The notes: generated by a model not told the origin, from the letters alone. Shown: positions 7,494-15,911, numbered from the stretch's first letter. The stretch is 43,052 bases of DNA from Enterocloster aldenensis (GCF_003434055.1 NZ_QVEX01000028.1:1951-45002); one strand, 5' to 3'. Numbers and translations are program-made.

Positions 7494-8546
7494 TCACCTC
7501 CCAGGAACGGCCACCGGGGACAGTTTCATCAGAAAATGTCTGTCATATGTGGTAAGGGGCATCAGGAATAGTTCTCCCCTGCTGTTTCCGCACATTCCAT
7601 GGGCCCGGATGGATGAATTATAAAATCCCAGCTGTGCCCTCACATTCAGTTCCATATCAATTATTGTAAGGCCGCCTCCCCGCTCTGCCACATACACGTA
7701 GTTCCTATCCGCCCAGAGTCCGGTAGGCTGATACAGGTTCCCATCAAAGTATGCCAGCAGTTCTCCGTCTTCTGAGAATACATGGAGCCGGTTTCCATCC
7801 CTGTCCCCAACCCATATACGGCCCAGAACATCCACACAGAGACAATGAGGCACCACAAACCGTCCCGGTTCATCCCCAGGCCCTCCCCAGGTCCGGACCA
7901 GCTTCCCATCCCTGGTAAAACGGTGGATGGCTGCATTTCCATAGCCGTCACTGACAAACAGGTCACCGGATGGTGCAAATGCCACACCTGTAGGTTTATT
8001 AAAGGGAGGCGCGGCCCGCTTTATGGTTCCCACTCCCATGAAGAAAGACCATCCCTTGTCAAAAGAGACATCCGTCGGTACGTATTTTCCCATTCTCTGG
8101 CGTTTCCTCCAGATATCAGGGTCAAACCCGCTGTCACTTGGAACTCCCGGCGTACCGATATCGCGGATCAGCTCCCCGTCTTTGCTGATTTCCCGAAGCA
8201 CATGCATGGCTACGTCCACGCACAGTAATGTATCATCTGGTGTCACGCACAGGGTATGGGTTTCTTTAAACAGGCCTTTTCCAAAATCTGTTACATAATT
8301 CCCCTCCGGGTCCAGCATCATGATGGGGTGGTCCACATCCCGTGTGGATAAAAACAGGTTGTCCTCCTTGTCACAGCATCCCCCTGAATACATGGTAAGC
8401 CCAAAGCAATCCGGGAACCTGCCATAATCCGGGTGGAGTTCGTAGGTATATCCATTGCTTGTATAATAAGATCTGCCGGCCTTGTCGCGGTCCGCAATCC
8501 CCTTAATCATCTCTGCCATCTTTGCAGCCCTTCCCCTCTTTAACAT
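7494..8546 (-). CDS. NHL beta-propeller protein, peptidyl-alpha-hydroxyglycine lyase (PAL)-like
   Basis: A 350-residue six-bladed beta-propeller without a signal peptide, so cytoplasmic. It aligns by eye with the PAL domain of peptidylglycine amidating enzymes, which splits N-acyl-alpha-hydroxyglycines into an amide and glyoxylate. His97 (ETHTLCV), His234 (VPHCLCV) and His316 (RAHGM) fall where PAL has its zinc ligands; Arg69 (STRD), Tyr202 (SDGYGN) and Arg249 (GDRDGNR) fall where PAL has its catalytic Arg, Tyr and Arg. Alignment is from memory of the family. An anaerobe lacks the oxygen-dependent partner, so peptide amidation is unlikely. Ureidoglycolate is chemically the same kind of substrate, and the operon also holds an allantoinase-like enzyme. 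It starts 8 bases after the BMP lipoprotein gene; an ATG at 8519 is an alternative. Confidence 0.75.
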   Translation of the reverse strand: MLKRGRAAKMAEMIKGIADRDKAGRSYYTSNGYTYELHPDYGRFPDCFGLTMYSGGCCDKEDNLFLSTRDVDHPIMMLDPEGNYVTDFGKGLFKETHTLCVTPDDTLLCVDVAMHVLREISKDGELIRDIGTPGVPSDSGFDPDIWRKRQRMGKYVPTDVSFDKGWSFFMGVGTIKRAAPPFNKPTGVAFAPSGDLFVSDGYGNAAIHRFTRDGKLVRTWGGPGDEPGRFVVPHCLCVDVLGRIWVGDRDGNRLHVFSEDGELLAYFDGNLYQPTGLWADRNYVYVAERGGGLTIIDMELNVRAQLGFYNSSIRAHGMCGNSRGELFLMPLTTYDRHFLMKLSPVAVPGR

Positions 8547-8554
8547 CCATATCC

Positions 8555-9646
8555 CTATTTATCTTTTTCGCGTACACTTTCAGGCACGATTTCGCCGGAC
8601 ATGATTTTTTCCTTGCTCTCCTCCACCATATCCTTCACGCCATCCTTATATGTAATCTTGCCTGTGGAATCAAAATCAAACCCTGCTCCGTCCGTACGTT
8701 TCATGGAAAATGCTTCTGTGCGTCCGCCTTCGAACTTCCCCTCTGCATAATCCTTCATCGCTGCATATACCCATGTATCATATGGTGTAATCTGGCTTCC
8801 GACCACCTGTCCAGGAAGCAGCGGGCTCTGGTCAATGTCACATCCAACCACATAATGCCCTTCGCCAAGTTCCTTCGCCGCCTCAAATACACCAAGTCCC
8901 GTCTTTGCCGCTACCTGATATACCACATCATAACCTGAATTATATAAGGTGAGCGCCAGTTCCTTGCCCTTGGCCGGGTCCTCAAAGGTACCTGCATACA
9001 TGATGGATACTTCAATGTCCGGATTGGCTGCTTTGGCCCCATCCTCATAACCTGCCGCATATCTGTTATTCTGTGCCATATCCTGCCCGATGACAGCTCC
9101 TATCTTACCTGTTTCTGACATAAGCGCAGCCGTCACGCCTGCCAGGTAGGAACCTTCCTGCTCCTTGTTGGCAGACCCCAGCACATTGGGGATAGCGTTA
9201 ATTTCACCGTTCATGCTGAAAAATTTCGTGTCCGGGTACTCCGGGGCCACGGTACAGATGGCATCCACCATCTCAGGCTGGAGACATACCAGCAGTCCGT
9301 ATCCTTCCTGGGCCATGGAGCGCAGTGTTTCCTCATACTCGCCTACCTGGACCTCCACTACCTGGGTATCCATGCCATATTCCTCCGCTGCCTTTGTAAA
9401 ACCGGAATAACTTAAGTCAGTTACAGAGCCGTCACCCAGGGCCTGGGGTGTTATGAATGCTGCCTTCAGCGCTGTCTTTGGGGCCTCTGATGCTTCTGTC
9501 TCCTTCTTTTCTGCCGGGGCTTCTGTCTTCACGGCCTCGGTCTGGGGAGCCGCTGCCGTGTCTTTCGCCGTACTGCCTGAACCACAGGCACTGAGAATTG
9601 TCATTGCCGCCACTGCTCCTAGAATTGCTGCTGTTGCTTTTTTCAT
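8555..9646 (-). CDS. BMP-family substrate-binding lipoprotein of ABC importer
   Basis: A 363-residue exported lipoprotein. Lys-Lys and a hydrophobic run lead to the lipobox LSAC with the lipidated Cys21, then an acidic/alanine linker (to about residue 55) and a BMP/PnrA-type binding domain (KAAFITPQALGDGSVTDLSYSG, GSYLAGVTAALMSETGKIGAVIG). This family binds purine nucleosides and some other small heterocyclic compounds. The frame is open to 9688, but the ATG at 9646 has CGGAGG upstream and gives a correct signal peptide. It lies between the permease and the PAL-like gene, unlike many BMP operons where the binding protein comes first. Ligand unknown; a ureide or hydantoin is suggested by neighbours. 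Confidence 0.9.
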   Translation of the reverse strand: MKKATAAILGAVAAMTILSACGSGSTAKDTAAAPQTEAVKTEAPAEKKETEASEAPKTALKAAFITPQALGDGSVTDLSYSGFTKAAEEYGMDTQVVEVQVGEYEETLRSMAQEGYGLLVCLQPEMVDAICTVAPEYPDTKFFSMNGEINAIPNVLGSANKEQEGSYLAGVTAALMSETGKIGAVIGQDMAQNNRYAAGYEDGAKAANPDIEVSIMYAGTFEDPAKGKELALTLYNSGYDVVYQVAAKTGLGVFEAAKELGEGHYVVGCDIDQSPLLPGQVVGSQITPYDTWVYAAMKDYAEGKFEGGRTEAFSMKRTDGAGFDFDSTGKITYKDGVKDMVEESKEKIMSGEIVPESVREKDK

Positions 9647-9700
9647 TTCTTTTCCTCCGTTTTCTTGTTCTTTTTTTGTTTGTTCCATTTGTTTTATATG

Positions 9701-10588
9701 TTAAAATTGTTCCTTTACCGGTTTTCTGATAAACACACATGCAAGCACTGCCAGATATGGAATCATCAACACAAGCTCAGAAGCAATGGTCCCGCTAAGC
9801 TGTACCTGGTTTCCAAATGCTTCCGCAAACCCAAACAGCAGCGTGATGAACAGGACCAGCACAGGCCTACGCCTTGAGAACATCAATGCGCCCAGTGCAA
9901 TATACCCCTTACCCACAGTCATACCCTCAGAAAACATGGACAAAAATCCGATGGAGAGCTGGCTTCCAGCCAATGCGCACAGCACGCTGGCAATCAGGAT
10001 ACAGGAAATCCGCGTCTTATTTATATTAATCCCCACTGCCTCGGCTGCTTCCGGATTGGCACCGCTGGACAGGATACGCAGTCCGTAAGGCGTGTGATAA
10101 ATAATGACGGCCGCGGCTGCCACGGTGAGAAAGGCTGCATACACAATCCATGTCTGCTGTGTAAAAATACTTCCAATCACCGGGATATCACAAATCACAG
10201 GGACCGTAATCCTGGATATGGATGGGATATCCGGCGATATAAAGGAACCGGTCTGGTGAAACACCATCCTGAGCAGATATATGGTAAAGCCGTCAATCAG
10301 GAAATTGATGGCAAAGCCAACCACCAGCTCAATGGCTTTCATTTTCATGGTAATCCAGGTAAAGAAGCACCCCAGGATAAGGGTTGCAATAACCGCACAC
10401 AGCACCCCTATCACCCAGCTGTGGAAATAGTAGCCTGCAATGACCGCAAAAAAACAGGCCAGCAGCATCTGGGCTTCCAATATGATGAATGTTACCCCGG
10501 CACAATCACAGAACAGGGCTCCCACTGCAGCCAGCAGGATGGGGGCGGAATACCTCATGGTAGCGCTGATTAAAAGCGAAATATTCAT
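9701..10588 (-). CDS. ABC transporter permease (YufQ/NupQ type)
   Basis: A 295-residue inner-membrane permease of the nucleoside/BMP-type ABC importers, with about eight to nine hydrophobic segments. The C-terminal stretch ALAGSQLSIGFLSMFSEGMT followed by GKGYIALGALMF is the family hallmark. Its ATG overlaps the stop of the preceding permease by four bases (ATGA), indicating translational coupling and equal amounts of both permeases. It pairs with the permease at 10585-11667, the ATPase at 11664-13193 and the lipoprotein at 8555-9646. Confidence 0.92.
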   Translation of the reverse strand: MNISLLISATMRYSAPILLAAVGALFCDCAGVTFIILEAQMLLACFFAVIAGYYFHSWVIGVLCAVIATLILGCFFTWITMKMKAIELVVGFAINFLIDGFTIYLLRMVFHQTGSFISPDIPSISRITVPVICDIPVIGSIFTQQTWIVYAAFLTVAAAAVIIYHTPYGLRILSSGANPEAAEAVGININKTRISCILIASVLCALAGSQLSIGFLSMFSEGMTVGKGYIALGALMFSRRRPVLVLFITLLFGFAEAFGNQVQLSGTIASELVLMIPYLAVLACVFIRKPVKEQF

Positions 10589-11667
10589 GATGCCTCTCCT
10601 TCCTTTACGTTATGCCTGATGAATGGTAACCGTTTCCAATCCAGCATACCTGCAAATGCCTTGGCGGAAACAAAACATATGATGGTACACTGTATGACCA
10701 CGGCCACTGCCCTTGATACGCTGGTGGTCCGCTCCACGGTCAGGGAACCTGCCTTTAAAAAACCCATAAATACCGCGCCGAACAAGGTTCCAAGAGGAGA
10801 GCAGCTGCCCAGCAGGGCTGACAGGATTCCATTGGTTGCAAAATCCCCCACAAAACGGCTCTCAAAGCAAAGCCTGACTCCCATGATCTCAGTGGCGCCG
10901 CCCAGCCCCGCAATGGCCCCGCTCATAAGGATGACGCCAATCCTTGCCGTATTTACATTCACTCCACCATACTTGGCAAACCTGGGGTTAATCCCGCATA
11001 CCTCAAATTCATAGCCGAATTTTGACCGTTTAATCATAATCCAATAGAAAGCCACAACCGCAAGGCTGATTAACAGTGCCGTGGTCACATTGGTTCCCGG
11101 TATCAGCTTGGTCAGCTGCCCCTGTTCAGCAATCATGTCCGTCTTGATGGTCGCGCCCCGGTTGCCGCTGGCAAGGAACACATTATGTACCAGATAATCC
11201 GTAAGATACATTGCCACATAGTTCAGCATCATGCACGGCACCACCTCGCTGCTGCCGTAATAAAGCTTGGCCAGAATCGGAGGCAGCGCCCATATCATAC
11301 CCACCAGCATGCTGGCAAGGAACATGAACGGTATCAGGACATATCCCGGCAAATCCCTGAATGTGATGCCCACAATGGCTGCTGCCAGTCCGCCCATGTA
11401 CATCTGTCCTTCCACACCCATGTTGAAGACCCCGCCCTTAAAGGCAATGGATGCCGCCACCCCTGCAAATATCAGGGGCACGGTCCAACGGATGCTGGAT
11501 GCCAGGGCGAACATGGAACCGCATGCGCCGCGCAAAAGGGCGGCATAGATAACAATAGGATTATTGCCTGTTGCAAAAATCAGGACTGCGCCGACCAGCA
11601 AACCAAATGCCACTGCCATAAGAGCAGTCTTAACACTGATTGGCGTCGGCCTATACGTAAAATTCAT
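10585..11667 (-). CDS. ABC transporter permease (YufP/NupP type)
   Basis: A 360-residue membrane permease, the longer of the two usual in BMP-type importers. KGGVFNMGVEGQMYMGGLAA near residue 80-100 and GINPRFAKYGGVNVNTARIG near 225-245 are diagnostic; they include the coupling-helix region that docks to the ATPase. About nine to ten hydrophobic segments. It overlaps the ATPase gene by four bases (ATGA) and the next permease by four bases, so the four transporter genes act as one translationally linked block. Confidence 0.92.
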   Translation of the reverse strand: MNFTYRPTPISVKTALMAVAFGLLVGAVLIFATGNNPIVIYAALLRGACGSMFALASSIRWTVPLIFAGVAASIAFKGGVFNMGVEGQMYMGGLAAAIVGITFRDLPGYVLIPFMFLASMLVGMIWALPPILAKLYYGSSEVVPCMMLNYVAMYLTDYLVHNVFLASGNRGATIKTDMIAEQGQLTKLIPGTNVTTALLISLAVVAFYWIMIKRSKFGYEFEVCGINPRFAKYGGVNVNTARIGVILMSGAIAGLGGATEIMGVRLCFESRFVGDFATNGILSALLGSCSPLGTLFGAVFMGFLKAGSLTVERTTSVSRAVAVVIQCTIICFVSAKAFAGMLDWKRLPFIRHNVKEGEAS

Positions 11668-13193
11668 ACAGCTGTACCCTCCCTTACAATTCCAGCCATC
11701 AGCAGGCCGATTTCTTCCTCTGTTGCCGCACCCGGATTAACTTCCCCCACAAAACGTCCATTATAGATGACCAGTATGCGGTCGCTGATTGCCATGATTT
11801 CAGAAAGTTCATTGGAAACCAGCAGGACAGCATTGCCCTGGTTGCGGTGTTCCACAAGCGTATCATGAATATACTCCGTTGCCCCGATATCCACGCCGCG
11901 GCTTGGCTGGGCAGCTATGAGGACAGATGGTTTCAGGTATAATTCCCTGGCTACTATCAACTTCTGAAGATTGCCGCCGGACAAAGACAGGGCATCATTC
12001 ATGATGTTATCTGTTTTCACTGTAAATTTCTTCACATTGTCCCAGGTAATCTGTTTCGCCTTTTTATAATTGATGAAATACCTACCTGCAAAATCCCTGG
12101 ACCGGTATCCTTCCATGATAAAATTAGAAAGAATGGTGGCGCCTACCGCTGCCCCTGTAAGTTGCCGGTCCTCAGGAATGCATCCCATCCCATATTCCCG
12201 CCTGATCCTGGTTCCCATGGATGGCGATACCTCCCTGCCTTCAATCAGTATCGTCCCTTTATAGTCATTGACCATACCGGTTAATATATCGATTAATTCA
12301 GACTGCCCATTCCCCTGGACCCCTGCAATGCCAAGTATCTCTCCTTTATGTAAGGTGAATGAAATGTCGTCAACTGCCTTGACCCCCCATTTGTCCACAT
12401 ATTCAAGCCGCTCTGCTTCCAGGGCAATCTGGGACTGGTCAACCACTTTCTTTTCCTTTTGTTCGCTAAGCTGGCGCCCCACCATCATCTCTGCAATTCT
12501 GCGCTCATCTGTCTCAGAGGTCTTTACGTGCCCTGTAACCTTCCCCAGTCTGAGTACCATGATTTCATCTGTAATCTGCATGATTTCATTGAGCTTATGG
12601 GTAATCAGTATGATGCTCTTTCCTGCGTTACGCAGTTCCACCAGGGTTTCAAACAGCTTTACAATTTCCTGTGGGGTGAGTACGGCCGTGGGTTCATCCA
12701 TAATCAGAAGGTCTGCCCCAAGATAAAGTGCTTTCAGGATTTCCACACGCTGCTGCAGGCTGACCGGTATATCCTTGACCAGCGCTTTGGGCGGAACCTC
12801 CAGCTTATACTGTTTACCAATATCCAAAACCATCTGTTCCGCCTGCTTCATGTCCAGGAGCCCGTTCTTTTTCTGTATGGGTTTGCCAAGTATCATGTTC
12901 TGCGTCACTGTAAGGGTGGGGACCAATGCAAAATGCTGGTGTACCATACCTATTCCCATGTCAATGGCATCTTTGGGGCTCTTAAACCGCACGGCCTTAC
13001 CGTCAATCAGTATTTCGCCTCCATCCGGCTCATACATTCCGTAAAGCACACGCATGAGTGTTGTCTTGCCCGCCCCATTTTCCCCAATCAATCCATATAT
13101 CTTTCCAGATTCAACTGTAAAATCCACCTCGGAATTAGCTGTCAGTTTCCCAAATACCTTGGTGATTTTCTTTAATTCAATCTGCCTCCCCAT
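11664..13193 (-). CDS. ABC transporter ATP-binding protein, duplicated domains (YufO/NupO type)
   Basis: A 509-residue protein with two ATPase domains in tandem, as in ribose- and nucleoside-type importers. Domain 1 has a full Walker A (GENGAGKTT, 37-45) and Walker B LLIMDEPTAVLTP. Domain 2 has a degenerate P-loop (GVQGNGQSEL near 290) but a good signature LSGGNLQKLIVARE near 395-410, as is normal for these proteins. The frame is open to 13238; the ATG at 13193 has GAGGG seven bases upstream and lies two bases after the amidohydrolase stop, so 13193 is preferred. It energises the two permeases that follow. Confidence 0.92.
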   Translation of the reverse strand: MGRQIELKKITKVFGKLTANSEVDFTVESGKIYGLIGENGAGKTTLMRVLYGMYEPDGGEILIDGKAVRFKSPKDAIDMGIGMVHQHFALVPTLTVTQNMILGKPIQKKNGLLDMKQAEQMVLDIGKQYKLEVPPKALVKDIPVSLQQRVEILKALYLGADLLIMDEPTAVLTPQEIVKLFETLVELRNAGKSIILITHKLNEIMQITDEIMVLRLGKVTGHVKTSETDERRIAEMMVGRQLSEQKEKKVVDQSQIALEAERLEYVDKWGVKAVDDISFTLHKGEILGIAGVQGNGQSELIDILTGMVNDYKGTILIEGREVSPSMGTRIRREYGMGCIPEDRQLTGAAVGATILSNFIMEGYRSRDFAGRYFINYKKAKQITWDNVKKFTVKTDNIMNDALSLSGGNLQKLIVARELYLKPSVLIAAQPSRGVDIGATEYIHDTLVEHRNQGNAVLLVSNELSEIMAISDRILVIYNGRFVGEVNPGAATEEEIGLLMAGIVREGTAV

Positions 13194-13195
13194 AA

Positions 13196-14569
13196 TCATC
13201 CCTCGCTTCTGATATATCTGCCATATCCTGCATCGCACAGGATTCTTCCATCTCCATATACCCTTTTTCCCCTGACAAATGTATCTGTCACACGGCCCTT
13301 CAGCTCCATTCCATGATACGGACCTTTGTCACTCTTTGTTTTGGAGAATGATTTGGTTCCGTCATAAACCCAGTTCTCATCCGGGTCAATGAATATAAAA
13401 TCCGCATCCGCCCCCGGCATCAGGTTTCCTTTTCTCGGGTACAGTCCCAGAAGCCTGGCCGCGTTTTGGGAGGTAAGTTCTGCCAGTCTTGTCCATGACA
13501 GGCCCCGCTTATTCACTCCTTCTGAAATCATTGCAGCCAGCATCACATCATTGCAGCCAAAGCCACAGTACTCTTTCCAAAAATCGTGCTGCATTACCTT
13601 TTCTTCATCTGTATACGGGCCATGGTCCGAACCCAGTACATCTATGGTCCCATCTTTTACATAATCCCACATCTTTTCTACATTTTCGCGGCTGCGGAAG
13701 GGCGGCGTACATTTTGCAAAGGATTTTTTATCCCTTAGTATATTCCTGTCAAATATCAGATAATGGGGACAGGTTTCAACAAAGACCGGCGCCCCTTCCT
13801 TTTTTTGGTTCTTTATGAATTCCGCTCCCTGGGTGATGGTGGTGTGGCAGACCAGAAGCCTGGATCCGGTCATCCTGGCAAACAGCACAGCCCGCTGTAT
13901 TGCGTCAAACTCAGTCCACCACGGCCTTGCATCGTCAAAGCATGCCTCGTCCTGGCAGTGGATTTCCGAATAATGCCGGCAGCCAAAATCCGCCACTTCC
14001 GCATTCTCGGCATGCAGGGCAACCAGCCCGTGAAAGGATGCCGATTCCCGCATTCCTTCTACCAGATAACCATCCGTGATACGGGGGTATACTTTCGTTG
14101 AAAAACACATAAATCCCTTAAAGCCAACACAGCCCAGGTCGTGCATTTCCCTCATATCCTTGATGCTGTCAGGAATCAGGCCTCCCCACAGTGCAAAATC
14201 TACCACTGAACGGCTCCCTGCCGTCTGCTTTTTCAGGGCCAGGCTTTCCCTGTCAATGGTTGACGGCTCTGACGGCAGCGGCATGTCGCAGATTGTGGTG
14301 ATACCGCCTGACGCAGCGCTGCATGAACCGCAGTACCAATCCTCCCGGAAATTCGCAGGTCCCGGGTCACCCATGTGATTATGTGTATCAATCATCCCCG
14401 GCATCACTATCTTCCCTGATGCATCTATGATTTCACAATCCCCTGAATAATCACTTCCTTTTTCCAACAAGGCAGTTATCCTGCCGTCTTCAACCAATAG
14501 CGATACATCTTCCACACGGTTCGGGAGTACAACCCTGCCATTACAAATTAACTGTTTGTTCTGAATCAT
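13196..14569 (-). CDS. Allantoinase/dihydropyrimidinase-type cyclic amidohydrolase
   Basis: A 457-residue TIM-barrel amidohydrolase that opens a cyclic amide or ureide ring using two metals. The metal set is complete: HNH (His63, His65), VGFKGF (Lys151, the carboxylated lysine), ALHAENAE (His186), LLVCHTT (His242) and GSDHGPY (Asp315). MPLPSEPSTIDRESL, VETCPHYL and KCTPPFRSRENVEKMW resemble allantoinase more than hydantoinase. The start at 14569 has GAGAGGG seven bases upstream; a GTG two codons earlier is too close to it. It is the first gene of the operon and is followed after two bases by the importer ATPase, which ties its substrate to the imported compound. Allantoin, a hydantoin or a related ureide are candidates; dihydroorotase is unlikely here. 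Confidence 0.85.
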   Translation of the reverse strand: MIQNKQLICNGRVVLPNRVEDVSLLVEDGRITALLEKGSDYSGDCEIIDASGKIVMPGMIDTHNHMGDPGPANFREDWYCGSCSAASGGITTICDMPLPSEPSTIDRESLALKKQTAGSRSVVDFALWGGLIPDSIKDMREMHDLGCVGFKGFMCFSTKVYPRITDGYLVEGMRESASFHGLVALHAENAEVADFGCRHYSEIHCQDEACFDDARPWWTEFDAIQRAVLFARMTGSRLLVCHTTITQGAEFIKNQKKEGAPVFVETCPHYLIFDRNILRDKKSFAKCTPPFRSRENVEKMWDYVKDGTIDVLGSDHGPYTDEEKVMQHDFWKEYCGFGCNDVMLAAMISEGVNKRGLSWTRLAELTSQNAARLLGLYPRKGNLMPGADADFIFIDPDENWVYDGTKSFSKTKSDKGPYHGMELKGRVTDTFVRGKRVYGDGRILCDAGYGRYIRSEG

Positions 14570-14608
14570 CCCCACACCCTCTCATTTTTTACTGTCTTAT
14601 GTGGTATA

Positions 14609-14638
14609 ATCTTACCAAAAACAAACAAAAGCTGTCAA
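14609..14638 (-). promoter_or_regulatory. Candidate promoter of amidohydrolase-ABC operon, inside the terminator
   Basis: Minus strand TTGACA (14633-14638) is the downstream arm of the deoR2 terminator; an 18-base spacer made of its T-tract leads to TAAGAT (14609-14614, 4 of 6). The start codon lies about 40 bases further on. Confidence 0.4.
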
Positions 14639-14658
14639 TCATGGCAATTGACAGCTTT
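14615..14658 (-). terminator. Rho-independent terminator of deoR copy 2
   Basis: AAAGCTGTCAAT (14628-14639) and ATTGACAGCTTT (14647-14658) form a perfect 12-base-pair stem with a seven-base loop. In the minus direction it is followed by a T-rich run (14615-14627), just after the regulator stop at 14729. Confidence 0.85.
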
Positions 14659-14691
14659 CTTTGGTTAATGTTCAATTTTTGCAACTGGAAA

Positions 14692-14727
14692 TTGTGGTTT
14701 TACAAGCATTTCCACGGGTTTTCCACA
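14692..14727. promoter_or_regulatory. TTTCCAC boxes upstream of the amidohydrolase operon
   Basis: TTGTGG (14692-14697), TTTCCAC (14709-14715) and TTTTCCACA (14719-14727) cluster just past the deoR2 stop. The same boxes occur upstream of deoR2 itself (15562-15594) and again at 15699-15706, so they are candidate sites for one or both DeoR proteins. Confidence 0.35.
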
Positions 14728-14728
14728 T

Positions 14729-15523
14729 TTACTCCAACTTCTTATTTTCCATATATTTCCTATCCGCGGTCAATACCCGAACATGAATATCACTCCAGGC
14801 TTTTACTTCTTTATACGATATGTTCCAGTCTGTAAACACGTAGTCAATCTGTGCAGCGGAACACACCTTGTTAAATGCAACCTCACTGAATTTGCTGAAC
14901 TCACATAAAATCATCCTGGTACGCCCAATCTGAAGCATTTTCCTTAATATGGCAGCCTCCTCCGTATTGTATTCCGTAATCCCATCCTCAATGGAAATGC
15001 CGTCAATGCACAATATGGTCTTATCAACCCTGAAATCCTCCAGGCTCTGGCTGCACATGCTTCCAATCAGACTTTTATTATGTCTGCGGAGACGGCCTGC
15101 CGTCAGGTAAACGCTGTTACTCTCATTGCCAATCAGGACCATGGCAATGTCCGGAGAATTAGTAACCACTGTCAGACGTTCTTTTGTATCCAGCAGGCAT
15201 CGGGCCAATTCCAGGTTCGCAGTGCCATTATTCATGGCAATGGCATCCCCGTCATTGATATACTCAGCCGCCAGTTTGGCTATGGCATGCTTTTCAACCT
15301 GGTTATTCTCCATCTTTTTTTCGTATTCCATTTCTTTGGCCCGCAGGTTATTATATACGGCCCCTCCCCTGACTCTTTTAATAGAAGAATCTTTTTCCAA
15401 TTCCAGCAAATCCCTGCGTATGGTTTCCAAACTGACCTGGAACTGTTCGGCCAGCTGCTCCATCTTAGCAAACTTGGCCTCGGACAAAAACCGGATAATT
15501 TCTTTCTGACGTTTATTATACAT
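14729..15523 (-). CDS. DeoR-family regulator, copy 2 (upstream of operon)
   Basis: A 264-residue DeoR/GlpR-type repressor with the winged helix at residues 3-56 (MEQLAEQFQVSLETIRRDLL, then RVRGGA) and a C-terminal isomerase-like effector domain (INDGDAIAMNNGTANLELAR). It is paralogous to 6688-7467 over its whole length, including RRHNKSL.GS, FRVDKTIL.IDGISIEDG.T and ILCEF.KFSEVAFNKVCSA. The start has GGGGGAAG eight bases upstream. It has its own terminator (14615-14658), so it is transcribed separately from the amidohydrolase operon. It probably represses that operon and itself; the effector is likely a pathway metabolite but is unknown. Confidence 0.9.
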   Translation of the reverse strand: MYNKRQKEIIRFLSEAKFAKMEQLAEQFQVSLETIRRDLLELEKDSSIKRVRGGAVYNNLRAKEMEYEKKMENNQVEKHAIAKLAAEYINDGDAIAMNNGTANLELARCLLDTKERLTVVTNSPDIAMVLIGNESNSVYLTAGRLRRHNKSLIGSMCSQSLEDFRVDKTILCIDGISIEDGITEYNTEEAAILRKMLQIGRTRMILCEFSKFSEVAFNKVCSAAQIDYVFTDWNISYKEVKAWSDIHVRVLTADRKYMENKKLE

Positions 15524-15561
15524 AGGTCAATCTTCCCCCTGCCATTTGGTTTTTCACCAAA

Positions 15562-15594
15562 TTCCACATTTTTTACAACTTGGTTTTCCACAAA
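15562..15594. promoter_or_regulatory. TTCCACA boxes in the deoR2 leader
   Basis: TTCCACA (15562-15568) and TTTTCCACAAA (15584-15594) lie between the possible -10 (15632-15637) and the deoR2 start, a position suited to autorepression. Both copies follow a TTGGTTTT stretch. Confidence 0.35.
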
Positions 15595-15911
15595 TATTTT
15601 TAAAAAACTTATTTTATTAAGTAAAATCCCTATTATATTGAACTATCTAGTATTTTAACCTAATAAAACATTGTCTATTGCAGATACAAATCAGCTTTTT
15701 GTGGAATAGAATGTTGAAAATCCACCTGTGCCAACCCTTTAGTGATATTCTACCATGGCGCCCCGACAGATTCAATTTATATCACATACTTATATCTGAT
15801 TCAATATGCCAATCTTCCTTCCTCACCCACACCGCATTATTTACAAAATAGTGTATATCCTAATAAAAAGCATCCAACTCCCCGGTCTTTTAAATGATAT
15901 TTAAATAACGC

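Noticed and set aside
13196..14569. Dihydroorotase (pyrimidine synthesis) as identity of the amidohydrolase
   Set aside because: No pyr genes are nearby, and the motifs resemble allantoinase; the tie to an importer and a PAL-like lyase points to catabolism.
14602..14620. Extended -10 TGGTATAAT on the plus strand pointing into the deoR2 terminator, a possible antisense or small RNA
   Set aside because: No matching -35 and no plus-strand terminator with a T-run; more likely chance in AT-rich control DNA.
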